Shown here in pieces: positions 1-9,218 of a stretch of DNA of 10,298 bases. The DNA is from an uncultured Chloroflexota bacterium (lineage in GTDB: Bacteria > Chloroflexota > Chloroflexia > Chloroflexales > Roseiflexaceae): the NCBI GenBank assembly GCA_903871975.1, contig CAIQIY010000367.1, positions 1-10,298 on the forward strand, written 5' to 3'. The position numbers and the translations under genes were made by a program. The notes below the pieces were generated by a model. The model did not search any database. It was not told the DNA's origin and was given only the letters and a program-made list of their open reading frames with translations. The stretch's first letter is position 1. Each line of letters starts with the position of its first letter.

Positions 1-2827
<2,827 letters not shown>

Positions 2828-2857
2828 CGAAGCCTCCCGGAAGGTGGTGACGCCCGC

Positions 2858-2863
2858 ATCATA
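2858..2863 (-). promoter_or_regulatory. Possible -10 box for the alpha-mannosidase gene
   Basis: On the minus strand TATGAT lies about 30 bases before the mannosidase start codon and would give a 5' leader of about 25 bases containing the GGGAGG ribosome site. No convincing -35 hexamer is seen at 16-18 bases spacing, so this is a weak call or an activator-dependent promoter. Confidence 0.35.
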
Positions 2864-2957
2864 CTGCAGCAACGGTGCGTCGGGTATCGCGACATGGCCG
2901 GCAGTGGCTGATCTGCATGGTGTGTTGCGAACTCTTCACTCACCACGTGCGCTGCCA

Positions 2958-2987
2958 TGGCACATTGCCGCATGCCCGTGGTATGAT
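2958..2987 (+). promoter_or_regulatory. Putative extended -10 promoter for the kinase-dehydratase-aminotransferase unit
   Basis: TATGAT at 2982-2987 is preceded by TGG, giving an extended -10 element. The -35 region is poor: TGGCAC at 2958-2963, spacing 18. The predicted leader is about 40 bases. A perfect 10-base palindrome, TGCCATGGCA (2953-2962), overlaps the -35 position and could be an operator or chance. The 207-base gap 2828-3034 holds this promoter and the divergent mannosidase promoter; no RNA gene or small coding frame is seen in it. Confidence 0.45.
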
Positions 2988-3034
2988 GCACTGAGCGAAC
3001 CGCTCCATTCGTCTCAGCAAGGATCGGTGCATCC

Positions 3035-4048
3035 ATGCTCGATGAGCAACTCATTCGCACGCTCGCACCGGTGGCGCTGGTCAATCGTCGCGCCACCCGT
3101 TTCATCGGGTTTGTCGACGGCGCCAACACCACCCTGGCAGGATTCGGCACGGCGAGCGCAGCGACGGTGCGCCGGCTCTATGCGGCGCTCGTCAGCCTCG
3201 AGGCACTGTTCCGGCAGGCCGAGCCGGTGACGCCACTGTACCTGGCGCAACACCTCGATGCGCTGGACTGGCGTGAACTGCTGGGTGCTGTTCGTGGCCT
3301 CAGCGAGCAGGGCGACGAGGCATGTGCCCGGGCATTGCACGACCTGCGTGGTGGCGCATTGCAAGCCGTGGTGGTGCTGCTGCAACGCGCCGTCGAGCAA
3401 TCCGGCGACGCGGTCGACAGTGTCCGCATCGGGCTGTTGTTGCGCGACCACTGCAAGATCATGCAGCAGAGCATCAGCGACCTGGACCCACTGGCGCTCG
3501 ATGATCCGCTGGCGCAGCAGCGCGATACCACCGAGCTGGTGGCACCATGGCGCGCCGGCGCCTGGCCCGGCGAGGTCGGCGACACGACCATCACGGTCCA
3601 TTGCGCCCACAACATCACCATCGCGGCGCGGTGCATCGAAGCCGGTGCGATCGACCGGGTGTTGTACAACCTGCTGAACAATGCGGCACGGCACAGCGCC
3701 GACAGCCATGTCGAACTGGCGGTCTGGCCCATCAGCATGCCCCAGCCCCGCGACGTGCGCTTTGTCGTCGCCAATCGCGTGCGCGCCGCCGATCTCGCCG
3801 GGCTGCGACGCAGCCTCGCCGATCTGCAGTGCGGGCCCTTCGGCCCGGTGGGTGCCAGCGCGCCGCGCGGCCGTGGCCTGCGCATCTGCGCCGAGCTGGT
3901 CGCCCACGCCTACGGGATCGCCGATCCGCTGCGCGCCGTGCGCGAAGGGTACGTCGGCATCGGGCTGTATGGCGACCTGTGCGTCGCCCATGCCCATTGG
4001 CCGGTACTGACGCGGGCGGATGCCGCAGAGCGTGCCACATGCGCCTGA
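3035..4048 (+). CDS. Soluble histidine-kinase-like protein with HATPase/GHKL-type C-terminal domain
   Basis: A 337-residue protein with no membrane segment and no recognisable sensor domain. The first 95 residues are unassigned and look mostly helical. LHDLRGGALQ carries H102 in the position of the phospho-accepting H-box of a dimerisation helix. The ATPase half begins near 190: its N-box is NLLNNAARHS (N212, N215, N216), and a late glycine box, RGRGLRICAEL, lies near 278-288. The usual DxGxG of the G1 box is absent; the matching strand reads VRFVVANRVR with Asn at 247, as in some GHKL-type ATPases. It may be a true kinase of an unusual subgroup or an ATP-binding regulator without kinase activity. 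No response regulator is adjacent. The ATG follows AAGGA by 11 bases, a rather long spacing. The stop overlaps the next gene by 10 bases. HATPase-fold membership is fairly secure; catalytic activity and partner are unknown. Confidence 0.8.
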   Translation: MLDEQLIRTLAPVALVNRRATRFIGFVDGANTTLAGFGTASAATVRRLYAALVSLEALFRQAEPVTPLYLAQHLDALDWRELLGAVRGLSEQGDEACARALHDLRGGALQAVVVLLQRAVEQSGDAVDSVRIGLLLRDHCKIMQQSISDLDPLALDDPLAQQRDTTELVAPWRAGAWPGEVGDTTITVHCAHNITIAARCIEAGAIDRVLYNLLNNAARHSADSHVELAVWPISMPQPRDVRFVVANRVRAADLAGLRRSLADLQCGPFGPVGASAPRGRGLRICAELVAHAYGIADPLRAVREGYVGIGLYGDLCVAHAHWPVLTRADAAERATCA

Positions 4049-5022
4049 ACGTCGGTGCCGACCCGGTGACCCTCGTGGCGCAGACGGCGGCGGTCGCGCC
4101 GCAGCTGGCACCATGGCTGCCAACCACGCCACTGCTCGCGTCGGCCTGGCTCAGCGAGCTGCACGGGGCACAGGTGGTCGCCAAACTCGAGAATCTGCAG
4201 CCGACCGGCTCGTTCAAGGTGCGCGGCGCCTTCGCCCGGCTGCTGAATCTGACGCCCACCGAACGTGCTGCCGGAGTCGTGACAGCGTCGTCGGGCAATC
4301 ATGGTGCAGCCGTAGCCTATGCGGCGCGGGCGCTCGGGCTGGCCGCCACCGTCGTGGTACCGCTGGGCGTTGCGCCGGCCAAGCTGGCCAGCATCCGGCG
4401 CTACGGCGCCACCGTGCAGCTGGTCGGCGACGACTCGCACGACGCCGAAGTGGCAGCGCGGGCGCTGGCCGGCGCGAGCGGCCGGGTGTACGTGTCGCCC
4501 TACAACGATCCGTGGGTGGTTGCCGGCCAGGGCACACTGGCGTGCGAGGTGCTGGCGCAGTCGGCGCCGCTCGACGTGGTGATCATCGCCGTCGGCGGCG
4601 GTGGCCTGATCGCCGGCGTCGCCGCGACATTGCGGGCACGCTGGCCGGATGTGACGATCATCGGCGCCCAGCCGGCCGCGTCGGCGGTGATGTATCACTC
4701 GCTCGCCGCCGGGCGGATCGTCGCGGATACCGCAGCGCCGACCCTGTCGGACGGCACGGCTGGCGGTGTCGACGAAGACAGCATCACATTCCCGTGGTGC
4801 CAACGCCTCGTCGATGCCATCGTCTGTGTCGACGAAGACGAGATCGCTGCCGCGTTGCGCCATGGCATCGCCGACCTGCGGGTGGTGGCCGAAGGTGCCG
4901 CCGGCGTGGCGTTGGCGGTCGCCGCGCGCCCCGGCTGCATCCCGCGCGGCGGCCGCGCGGCGGTGGTGATCTGTGGCGGCAACATCGATCCGCCGCGTCT
5001 CGCGGCGATTCTCGCCGGATGA
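4039..5022 (+). CDS. PLP-dependent threonine/serine dehydratase-like enzyme (fold type II)
   Basis: Predicted to use PLP to deaminate L-threonine to 2-oxobutyrate and/or L-serine to pyruvate in the cytoplasm. At 327 residues it has only the catalytic fold-type-II domain and no C-terminal ACT regulatory domain. It therefore resembles catabolic dehydratases, serine racemases and related ammonia-lyases rather than feedback-inhibited biosynthetic IlvA. Visible motifs are PTGSFKVRGA with the Schiff-base lysine K60, SSGNHG at 84-89, the phosphate-binding glycine loop GGGGL at 186-190, LSDGTAGGVDEDSITF at 237-251, and ICGGNID at 311-317, where C312 takes the pyridine-nitrogen position. I chose the ATG at 4039 because it puts about 28 residues before the conserved TPLL, the usual distance. 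It starts inside the kinase-like gene and has no clear ribosome site, so translational coupling is likely. The aminotransferase follows after 16 bases. Family is secure; threonine, serine or hydroxyaspartate preference cannot be decided. Confidence 0.9.
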   Translation: MRLNVGADPVTLVAQTAAVAPQLAPWLPTTPLLASAWLSELHGAQVVAKLENLQPTGSFKVRGAFARLLNLTPTERAAGVVTASSGNHGAAVAYAARALGLAATVVVPLGVAPAKLASIRRYGATVQLVGDDSHDAEVAARALAGASGRVYVSPYNDPWVVAGQGTLACEVLAQSAPLDVVIIAVGGGGLIAGVAATLRARWPDVTIIGAQPAASAVMYHSLAAGRIVADTAAPTLSDGTAGGVDEDSITFPWCQRLVDAIVCVDEDEIAAALRHGIADLRVVAEGAAGVALAVAARPGCIPRGGRAAVVICGGNIDPPRLAAILAG

Positions 5023-5038
5023 CTACGAGAGGAGCATC

Positions 5039-6241
5039 ATGAACCGCCGACTCAGCCAGCGCATGTCCGTCCTCAGCCCCTCGGCGACGGTCGGCCTGGG
5101 CGGCCGCATCGCGGCACTGCGCGCCGCCGGCGTCGACGTGATTTCGTTCGGCCAGGGCGAACCCGATTTCGCCACGCCCGATGTGATCAAGCTGGCCGGC
5201 ATCCGGGCGATCGAGCAGAACCGCACGCGCTACACCGCCGTCGGCGGCCCGGCCGAGTTGCGCGCAGCGATTGCGGCGCAGCTCGACCGCGAGACGGGCA
5301 TGCCGTTCGATGCCACACAGGTCTCGGTCACCGTCGGTGCCAAGGAAGCGCTGTTCCTCGCGTTCCTCGCGTTGTGTGATCCGGGTGACGAGGTGATCAT
5401 TCCGGCGCCGTACTGGGTGAGCTATGTCGACCAGGTGCGCCTCGCTGGGGCGACGCCGGTGATCGTGCCGGCTGGGCCCGAGCGTGGCTATCGGATCGAT
5501 GCGGCACAGCTGCGCGCGGCACTGAGCCCGCGTACGCGCGCGCTGGTGCTCAACTCGCCGGCCAATCCGACCGGTGCCGTCTACCGTGCCGCCGAACTGC
5601 GCGCGCTGGCCGATGTGCTGCACGGCCGCGATGTGGTGGTGGTCAGCGACGAGATCTACGATGCGATCACGTATGTCGACTACGCCCGCTGGCTGCACGT
5701 GGCACCCGAGTTTGCCGATCGCACGCTGATCGTGAATGGTGCCTCGAAAGCCTTCGCGATGACGGGCTGGCGCCTCGGCTATGTCGCCGGGCCCGCTGAT
5801 CTGCTCGAGGCGATCCGCGCCATCCAGGGCCATGCGTCGACCCACACCTCGTCGATCAGTCAGGCGGCGGCGCTGGTCGCGTATGCCCCCGATGCGCCGC
5901 TCGCCGATGCGGTGGCGGCGATGGTCGCTGCGTTTCGCGAGCGCCGCGATCGCATCGTGACGCTGCTGCGACAGATCGATGGTGTGGCGATCGAGCCACC
6001 CGATGGCGCGTTCTACGCGTTCCCCCAGGTCGCTGGCCTGCTGCATCGGCCACTCGGCCCGCGTGGCGTGGTCTGCACCGACGATGATGCACTCGCCGAG
6101 TATTTGCTCGACGCGGCGCGCATCGGCGTCGTGCCCGGCAGTGCCTTCGGTGCGCCTGGCCACCTGCGCTTGTCGTATGCGACGAGTATGGCACAGATCG
6201 AGGAGGGCCTCGCGCGCTTCGCCGCCGCTGCCACGCGCTGA
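5039..6241 (+). CDS. aspC: Class I PLP aminotransferase, Thermus-type aspartate aminotransferase (AspC-like)
   Basis: Predicted to transfer the amino group between aspartate or another amino acid and 2-oxoglutarate in the cytoplasm. The 400-residue length is normal. It resembles the bacterial/archaeal I-beta branch throughout: LSPSATV near the N-terminus, GQGEPDFATP at 38-47, YTAVGG at 65-70, TVGAKEALF at 98-106, PYWVSY at 124-129, NSPANPTGAVY at 172-182 with N176, VSDEIYD at 202-208 with D204 for the pyridine nitrogen, NGASKAFAMTGWRLGY at 233-248 with the PLP lysine K237, and LRLSYATS with the alpha-carboxylate arginine R377. K102 is where Thermus-type enzymes have a lysine thought to help read the distal carboxylate, which favours aspartate or prephenate. 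GAGAGGAG ends four bases before the ATG. It is the last gene of the kinase-dehydratase unit. The fold is certain; the exact acceptor and donor are inferred, and the symbol is by family only. Confidence 0.92.
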   Translation: MNRRLSQRMSVLSPSATVGLGGRIAALRAAGVDVISFGQGEPDFATPDVIKLAGIRAIEQNRTRYTAVGGPAELRAAIAAQLDRETGMPFDATQVSVTVGAKEALFLAFLALCDPGDEVIIPAPYWVSYVDQVRLAGATPVIVPAGPERGYRIDAAQLRAALSPRTRALVLNSPANPTGAVYRAAELRALADVLHGRDVVVVSDEIYDAITYVDYARWLHVAPEFADRTLIVNGASKAFAMTGWRLGYVAGPADLLEAIRAIQGHASTHTSSISQAAALVAYAPDAPLADAVAAMVAAFRERRDRIVTLLRQIDGVAIEPPDGAFYAFPQVAGLLHRPLGPRGVVCTDDDALAEYLLDAARIGVVPGSAFGAPGHLRLSYATSMAQIEEGLARFAAAATR

Positions 6242-6282
6242 GGCCCACGGCCGGTTGGTGTGCGTGACGCCGTCAAATCCTG

Positions 6283-6297
6283 TGCAATATCATTGCA
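6283..6297. promoter_or_regulatory. Perfect 6-3-6 palindrome overlapping the peroxidase -35 box (candidate operator)
   Basis: TGCAAT-ATC-ATTGCA is a perfect inverted repeat whose right arm covers most of the -35 hexamer (6293-6298). A bound dimeric repressor would block RNA polymerase. AT-rich palindromes of this size upstream of peroxidase genes are typical of MarR/OhrR-like regulation, but no regulator is encoded in the window, so that link is inference. A second, shorter palindrome, TGACG-C-CGTCA, lies at 6265-6275. Confidence 0.5.
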
Positions 6298-6321
6298 AAT
6301 CATGGATCGTGCTGGTATACT
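6293..6321 (+). promoter_or_regulatory. Sigma-70-type extended -10 promoter of the peroxidase gene
   Basis: TTGCAA at 6293-6298, a 17-base spacer, and TATACT at 6316-6321 preceded by TGG (extended -10). This is the best-formed promoter in the window and sits in an AT-richer patch of an otherwise GC-rich gap. It predicts a start near 6328 and a leader of about 37 bases ending in a strong AGAGGAG ribosome site. It implies that the peroxidase is transcribed separately from the aminotransferase upstream. The 123-base gap shows no clear terminator. Confidence 0.7.
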
Positions 6322-6364
6322 TGGCGTAGTGGGGGCATCGCCATCACACACCAGAGGAGCACGC

Positions 6365-6865
6365 ATGAGCATCCATCAGTACAGTGCACAGCGCATCACC
6401 GGCGAGCACGAATCGCTCGAGCGCTATCGCGGCAACATCGTCCTCATCGTGAACGTCGCGAGCCGTTGTGGCCTGACGCCGCAATACACCGGCCTCGAGC
6501 GGCTGTATCGCACCTACCGCGACGCCGGGCTGGTGATCCTGGGGTTCCCCTGCAATCAGTTCAACAACCAGGAGCCGGGCGACGACCAGCAGATCGCGAC
6601 GTTCTGCAGCCTCAAGTACGACGTGACGTTCCCGATGTTTGCCAAGATCGATGTGAATGGGCCCGGCGCACACCCGTTGTATGCCTACCTGCGCCAGGCA
6701 CGCCCGGGGCTGCTCGGGAGCGAAGCGATCAAGATGAATTTCACCAAGTTCCTGATCGACCGCGACGGGCTGCCGGTGAAGCGCTACTCGCCGCTCGATG
6801 TGCCGGAGCGACTGGTGTCGGATATCGAGCGTGCCTTGGCGGGCGTGGCGGTCGGCGCGGCGTGA
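6365..6865 (+). CDS. Glutathione-peroxidase-family peroxidase (BtuE/GPx-like, probably thioredoxin-dependent)
   Basis: Predicted to reduce hydrogen peroxide and organic hydroperoxides in the cytoplasm. The 166-residue length is normal for the non-selenium bacterial family. NVASRCGLTPQY carries the peroxidatic cysteine C35. GFPCNQFNNQEPG carries C63 and the catalytic-site Q69. FCSLKYDVTFPMF carries C81, at the place of the resolving cysteine of yeast Gpx3-type enzymes, which points to thioredoxin rather than glutathione as reductant. KIDVNG and HPLYAYLR are also present. The family's WNFTKFL motif here reads MNFTKFL: M124 replaces the tryptophan of the usual Cys-Gln-Trp-Asn active-site tetrad, while the Asn is kept. 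AGAGGAG lies five bases before the ATG, and an earlier in-frame ATG at 6260 has no such site. Family is secure; electron donor and the effect of the Met are inferred. Confidence 0.93.
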   Translation: MSIHQYSAQRITGEHESLERYRGNIVLIVNVASRCGLTPQYTGLERLYRTYRDAGLVILGFPCNQFNNQEPGDDQQIATFCSLKYDVTFPMFAKIDVNGPGAHPLYAYLRQARPGLLGSEAIKMNFTKFLIDRDGLPVKRYSPLDVPERLVSDIERALAGVAVGAA

Positions 6866-6916
6866 GCCCGGTGGCGCGAAGGGGTGGCGGTCCTGTGAGG
6901 CCGGGCACCACAGAGG

Positions 6917-6945
6917 TTAACGCAAGCATCATCCGGGGATAACGT
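6917..6945 (+). promoter_or_regulatory. Weak possible promoter for the PHP-phosphoesterase pair
   Basis: TTAACG at 6917-6922 and TAACGT at 6940-6945 are spaced by 17 bases and match the -35/-10 consensus only partly. The 117-base gap 6866-6982 contains no clear terminator, only a small CTGTG/CACAG inverted repeat near 6893-6913 without a T-tract. The pair could therefore also be read through from the peroxidase promoter. Confidence 0.25.
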
Positions 6946-6982
6946 CGGGCGGGGAAGATCGGGGCATGGTGGAACGATACGC

Positions 6983-8395
6983 ATGGTGAGGCCCATGACC
7001 CTGCAGACCGAGACCATCACTGGTGTGATCGACGCGATGCCGCGGGTGCACGCGGTGCGCGTGCCGTTTGTGGTGCCGGCTGGCACTGCCCGATTGCAGG
7101 TGAGCCTGCGATTTGAGCAGCGACCTGGTTGCCAGCTGTTTCTTGCGGTGTTTGACGAAGCCGGGTTTCGTGGCAGTGCCATGCGGCCCGGCGTGCCGGG
7201 CGCGGTGGCGCTTGAGGTGTGGCTGACGGCGGGCGCCGCGAGCCCGGGCGCGCTGCCGGGCGCGATCGTGGCGGGCGAGTGGTGCGCGCTGATCGATGTC
7301 GAGCGCCTCGCGGTGGCGACGGCGTGGGAGCTGGTGATTGCGTGTGCACCTGGGGCGACCGAACCAGCCGCCGAGGCGCCGCCGCCGTCGCTGCCGGTCG
7401 GTGCGTCGGAGCCTGGCTGGTATGTCGGCGAACTGCACGCACACAGCCATCACAGTGATGGCGCGCCGACGGTGCCGGCGTTGCTGCAGGCTGCGCGCCG
7501 GGCCAACCTCGACTTTCTTGCGCTGACCGACCATTTCACCATCAGTGGTCATGCCGAGGCGGCACGACAGCCCGAGCCGGGGTTGACGGTCATCCGCTCG
7601 CTCGAATTGACCGGCCATCATGGCCATGCCAACCTGCATGGCGTGCCGCACTGGGTGGACTGCTACGTCGATGATCGTGCCGAGTGGACGATCAACGATG
7701 CTGCGCGGGCAGTTCGCGCAGCTGGCGGGCTGTTCTGTGTGAATCATCCGTTCGCCGCCGACCTTGGCTGGCGCTACCTCGACTTCGATTGGGACCTGGC
7801 CGACCTGCTCGAGGTTTGGCATGCCCACGAAGGGCCCGGCAACACGCTGGCGTTCGGCCTGTGGGACGAACAGCTGCGTGCGGGGCGGCGCATCACCGGC
7901 GTTGCAGCGACCGACTCGCACGACCTGCGGGCGCCGCGGCACCGGCTCGGTGGCGTGCGGACGCAGGTGTATGCGGCTGCCAACGACGAGGCGGCATTGC
8001 TCGCCGGCCTGCGCGGCGGTCGGGTTGCCGGCAGCCGTGGCCCGCTGGTCGATGCGCTGGCGTGGCGCGTGGATGCACCGGCCCGGCAGTGGTCGATCGG
8101 TGCGACGGTGCCGGCTGGCGCGCTGGGCTTGCGCTTTGTCAGCACGCCCACCGCGGTGCCATGGCAATTGCACCTGCTCAAGCGCGGTGCGCCGTGGCGC
8201 GTGTTCGACGGGCCGGCCGGCATCCCGGTGTCGGTCGAGGTGGTCGACGAGGCCACCGCGGGCAGCTACTACCGCTGGGAGTTGCATGCGGCGTCGCCGC
8301 TCGGCGAGTACCCCGAGGATCGCTGGCGTGAATGGCATACGCTGCTGGCGTTCACCAATCCGATCTTCGTGGCGACCGCCGAGGAGTTGGCATGA
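6983..8395 (+). CDS. PHP-domain metal-dependent hydrolase, CehA/McbA-like
   Basis: A 470-residue protein without signal peptide, so probably cytoplasmic. Residues 1-140 look like a beta-sandwich, followed by a Pro/Ala-rich linker. The PHP domain begins at YVGELHAHSHHSDG (H152, H154, D159). It continues with ALTDHF (D183, H184), CVNHPF (H255), EVWHAHEG near 275, and ATDSHD (D311, H313). These are the His/Asp residues that bind the metal cluster in PHP phosphoesterases and amidohydrolases. Residues from about 350 form a second beta-rich region. The CehA/McbA group is named for an insecticide esterase, but most members are uncharacterised; cleavage of a phosphate ester, phosphodiester or another ester is possible. 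I take the ATG at 6983, which follows GGTGGAA by eight bases; an ATG at 6995 is an alternative. It overlaps the following phosphoesterase by four bases, indicating joint synthesis. Superfamily is secure; substrate is unknown. Confidence 0.87.
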   Translation: MVRPMTLQTETITGVIDAMPRVHAVRVPFVVPAGTARLQVSLRFEQRPGCQLFLAVFDEAGFRGSAMRPGVPGAVALEVWLTAGAASPGALPGAIVAGEWCALIDVERLAVATAWELVIACAPGATEPAAEAPPPSLPVGASEPGWYVGELHAHSHHSDGAPTVPALLQAARRANLDFLALTDHFTISGHAEAARQPEPGLTVIRSLELTGHHGHANLHGVPHWVDCYVDDRAEWTINDAARAVRAAGGLFCVNHPFAADLGWRYLDFDWDLADLLEVWHAHEGPGNTLAFGLWDEQLRAGRRITGVAATDSHDLRAPRHRLGGVRTQVYAAANDEAALLAGLRGGRVAGSRGPLVDALAWRVDAPARQWSIGATVPAGALGLRFVSTPTAVPWQLHLLKRGAPWRVFDGPAGIPVSVEVVDEATAGSYYRWELHAASPLGEYPEDRWREWHTLLAFTNPIFVATAEELA

Positions 8396-9198
8396 CACTC
8401 ATTGCCCATCTGAGCGATCTGCACGTGATGCCCGCCGCCGGCGACCGGTTCCATGGCATCGATCCGCTGGCGCGCGCGCGGCGTGCGATCTCGACGCTGT
8501 ATCAGTTGCCCGAGGTGCCGCGCATCGTCTTCATCACCGGCGACCTGTCGGATCGCGGCGAGCCGGCGAGCTACCGTGCGCTGTGCGAGGTGGTGGCCGA
8601 ACTCGAGCGCCTCGGCTCGCGGGTGGTGCTCGCGTTGGGTAACCACGATGACCGCGCGGCGTTTCGCCGCGTGGTGTTGGGCCAGACCGATGGCGGTGAT
8701 GCGCCGTGGTATCACAGCACGGTCGTCGATGGCCTCCAGGTGATCGTGCTCGACAGCAGCGTGCCCGGGGTGAGCCATGGGGCACTCGACGACGCGCAGC
8801 TGGCCTGGCTGGCAGCACAGCTCGCCGAACCAGCGCCGGCCGGGCGGCTGGTGGCGCTCCACCACCCACCACCGCCCTGCCCGGTGCGTGCGCTCGGCGA
8901 CGGCTTTGTGCTGCGCCAGCCCACCGCATTGGCGACACTGCTGCACGGGTGCGGTGTCCATGCCGTGCTCGCCGGCCATGTGCACATGCCGAGCACCGGC
9001 AGCTTCGCCGGCGTGCCGGTCGTCACTGCGCCGGCCCTGGCATATGCCATCGATCCGCTGGCGCTCACGATGGTGCGCGGCGTGGCCGCCAGCGGTTTCG
9101 CACTGGGCTGGCTCGGCGCCGGCTCGCTGGTGACGACGCCGGTGTGGCTGGCCACGGCGCGCGATGTGCTGTTCGAGGAGCGCCCGACGCCACGCTGA
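8392..9198 (+). CDS. Calcineurin-like metallophosphoesterase, CpdA/GpdQ (class III phosphodiesterase) type
   Basis: A 268-residue predicted cytoplasmic phosphodiesterase using two metal ions. All motifs of the family are present in order: SDLH (D9, H11), TGDLSDRG (D51), GNHDD (N84, H85), ALHHPP (H157/H158) and GHVH (H196, H198). The spacing matches class III cyclic-nucleotide phosphodiesterases (CpdA) and glycerophosphodiesterases (GpdQ), so cAMP, other cyclic nucleotides or glycerophosphodiesters are candidate substrates. The start is fixed by GAGGAG five bases upstream and by the ATGA overlap with the PHP gene, which implies translational coupling and probably a shared metabolic step. No signal peptide or membrane segment is seen. 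The gene ends 6 bases before the stop codon of the converging gene on the other strand. Family is very secure; substrate is open. Confidence 0.92.
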   Translation: MTLIAHLSDLHVMPAAGDRFHGIDPLARARRAISTLYQLPEVPRIVFITGDLSDRGEPASYRALCEVVAELERLGSRVVLALGNHDDRAAFRRVVLGQTDGGDAPWYHSTVVDGLQVIVLDSSVPGVSHGALDDAQLAWLAAQLAEPAPAGRLVALHHPPPPCPVRALGDGFVLRQPTALATLLHGCGVHAVLAGHVHMPSTGSFAGVPVVTAPALAYAIDPLALTMVRGVAASGFALGWLGAGSLVTTPVWLATARDVLFEERPTPR

Positions 9199-9218
9199 TC
9201 GGCGTCAGGTGGCGGGCG
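9181..9218. terminator. Stem-loop spanning the convergent gene junction
   Basis: GACGCC (9186-9191) pairs perfectly with GGCGTC (9201-9206) around a 9-base loop. CGCCC (9181-9185) can extend the stem by pairing with GGGCG (9214-9218) across a 7-base bulge. The plus-strand stop codon lies in the loop and the minus-strand stop overlaps the right arm. No T-tract follows on either side, so intrinsic termination is uncertain. It could act as a bidirectional transcript end or RNA-stabilising hairpin for both converging genes. Confidence 0.4.

Noticed and set aside
3547..4038. Upstream extension of the dehydratase frame to a much earlier ATG
   Set aside because: It would add 164 Arg-rich residues lying wholly inside the kinase-like gene and unlike any dehydratase N-terminus; the start at 4039 gives the normal family length.
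3014..4132. Open frame (372 codons) opposite the kinase-like gene
   Set aside because: No recognisable domain, and it would cross the overlap of two well-supported plus-strand genes.
4784..6163. Long open frame (459 codons) opposite the aminotransferase
   Set aside because: Arg/Ala/His-rich composition without motifs; the plus strand carries a complete aminotransferase with ribosome site and PLP lysine.
6893..6913. Possible terminator hairpin after the peroxidase gene
   Set aside because: Only a 5-base stem (CTGTG/CACAG) with a large loop and no T-tract; too weak to annotate.
6929..8398. Long open frame (489 codons) opposite the PHP gene
   Set aside because: No motifs and low-complexity Arg/Gln/Ala composition; the plus-strand frame has the complete PHP metal-binding residues.
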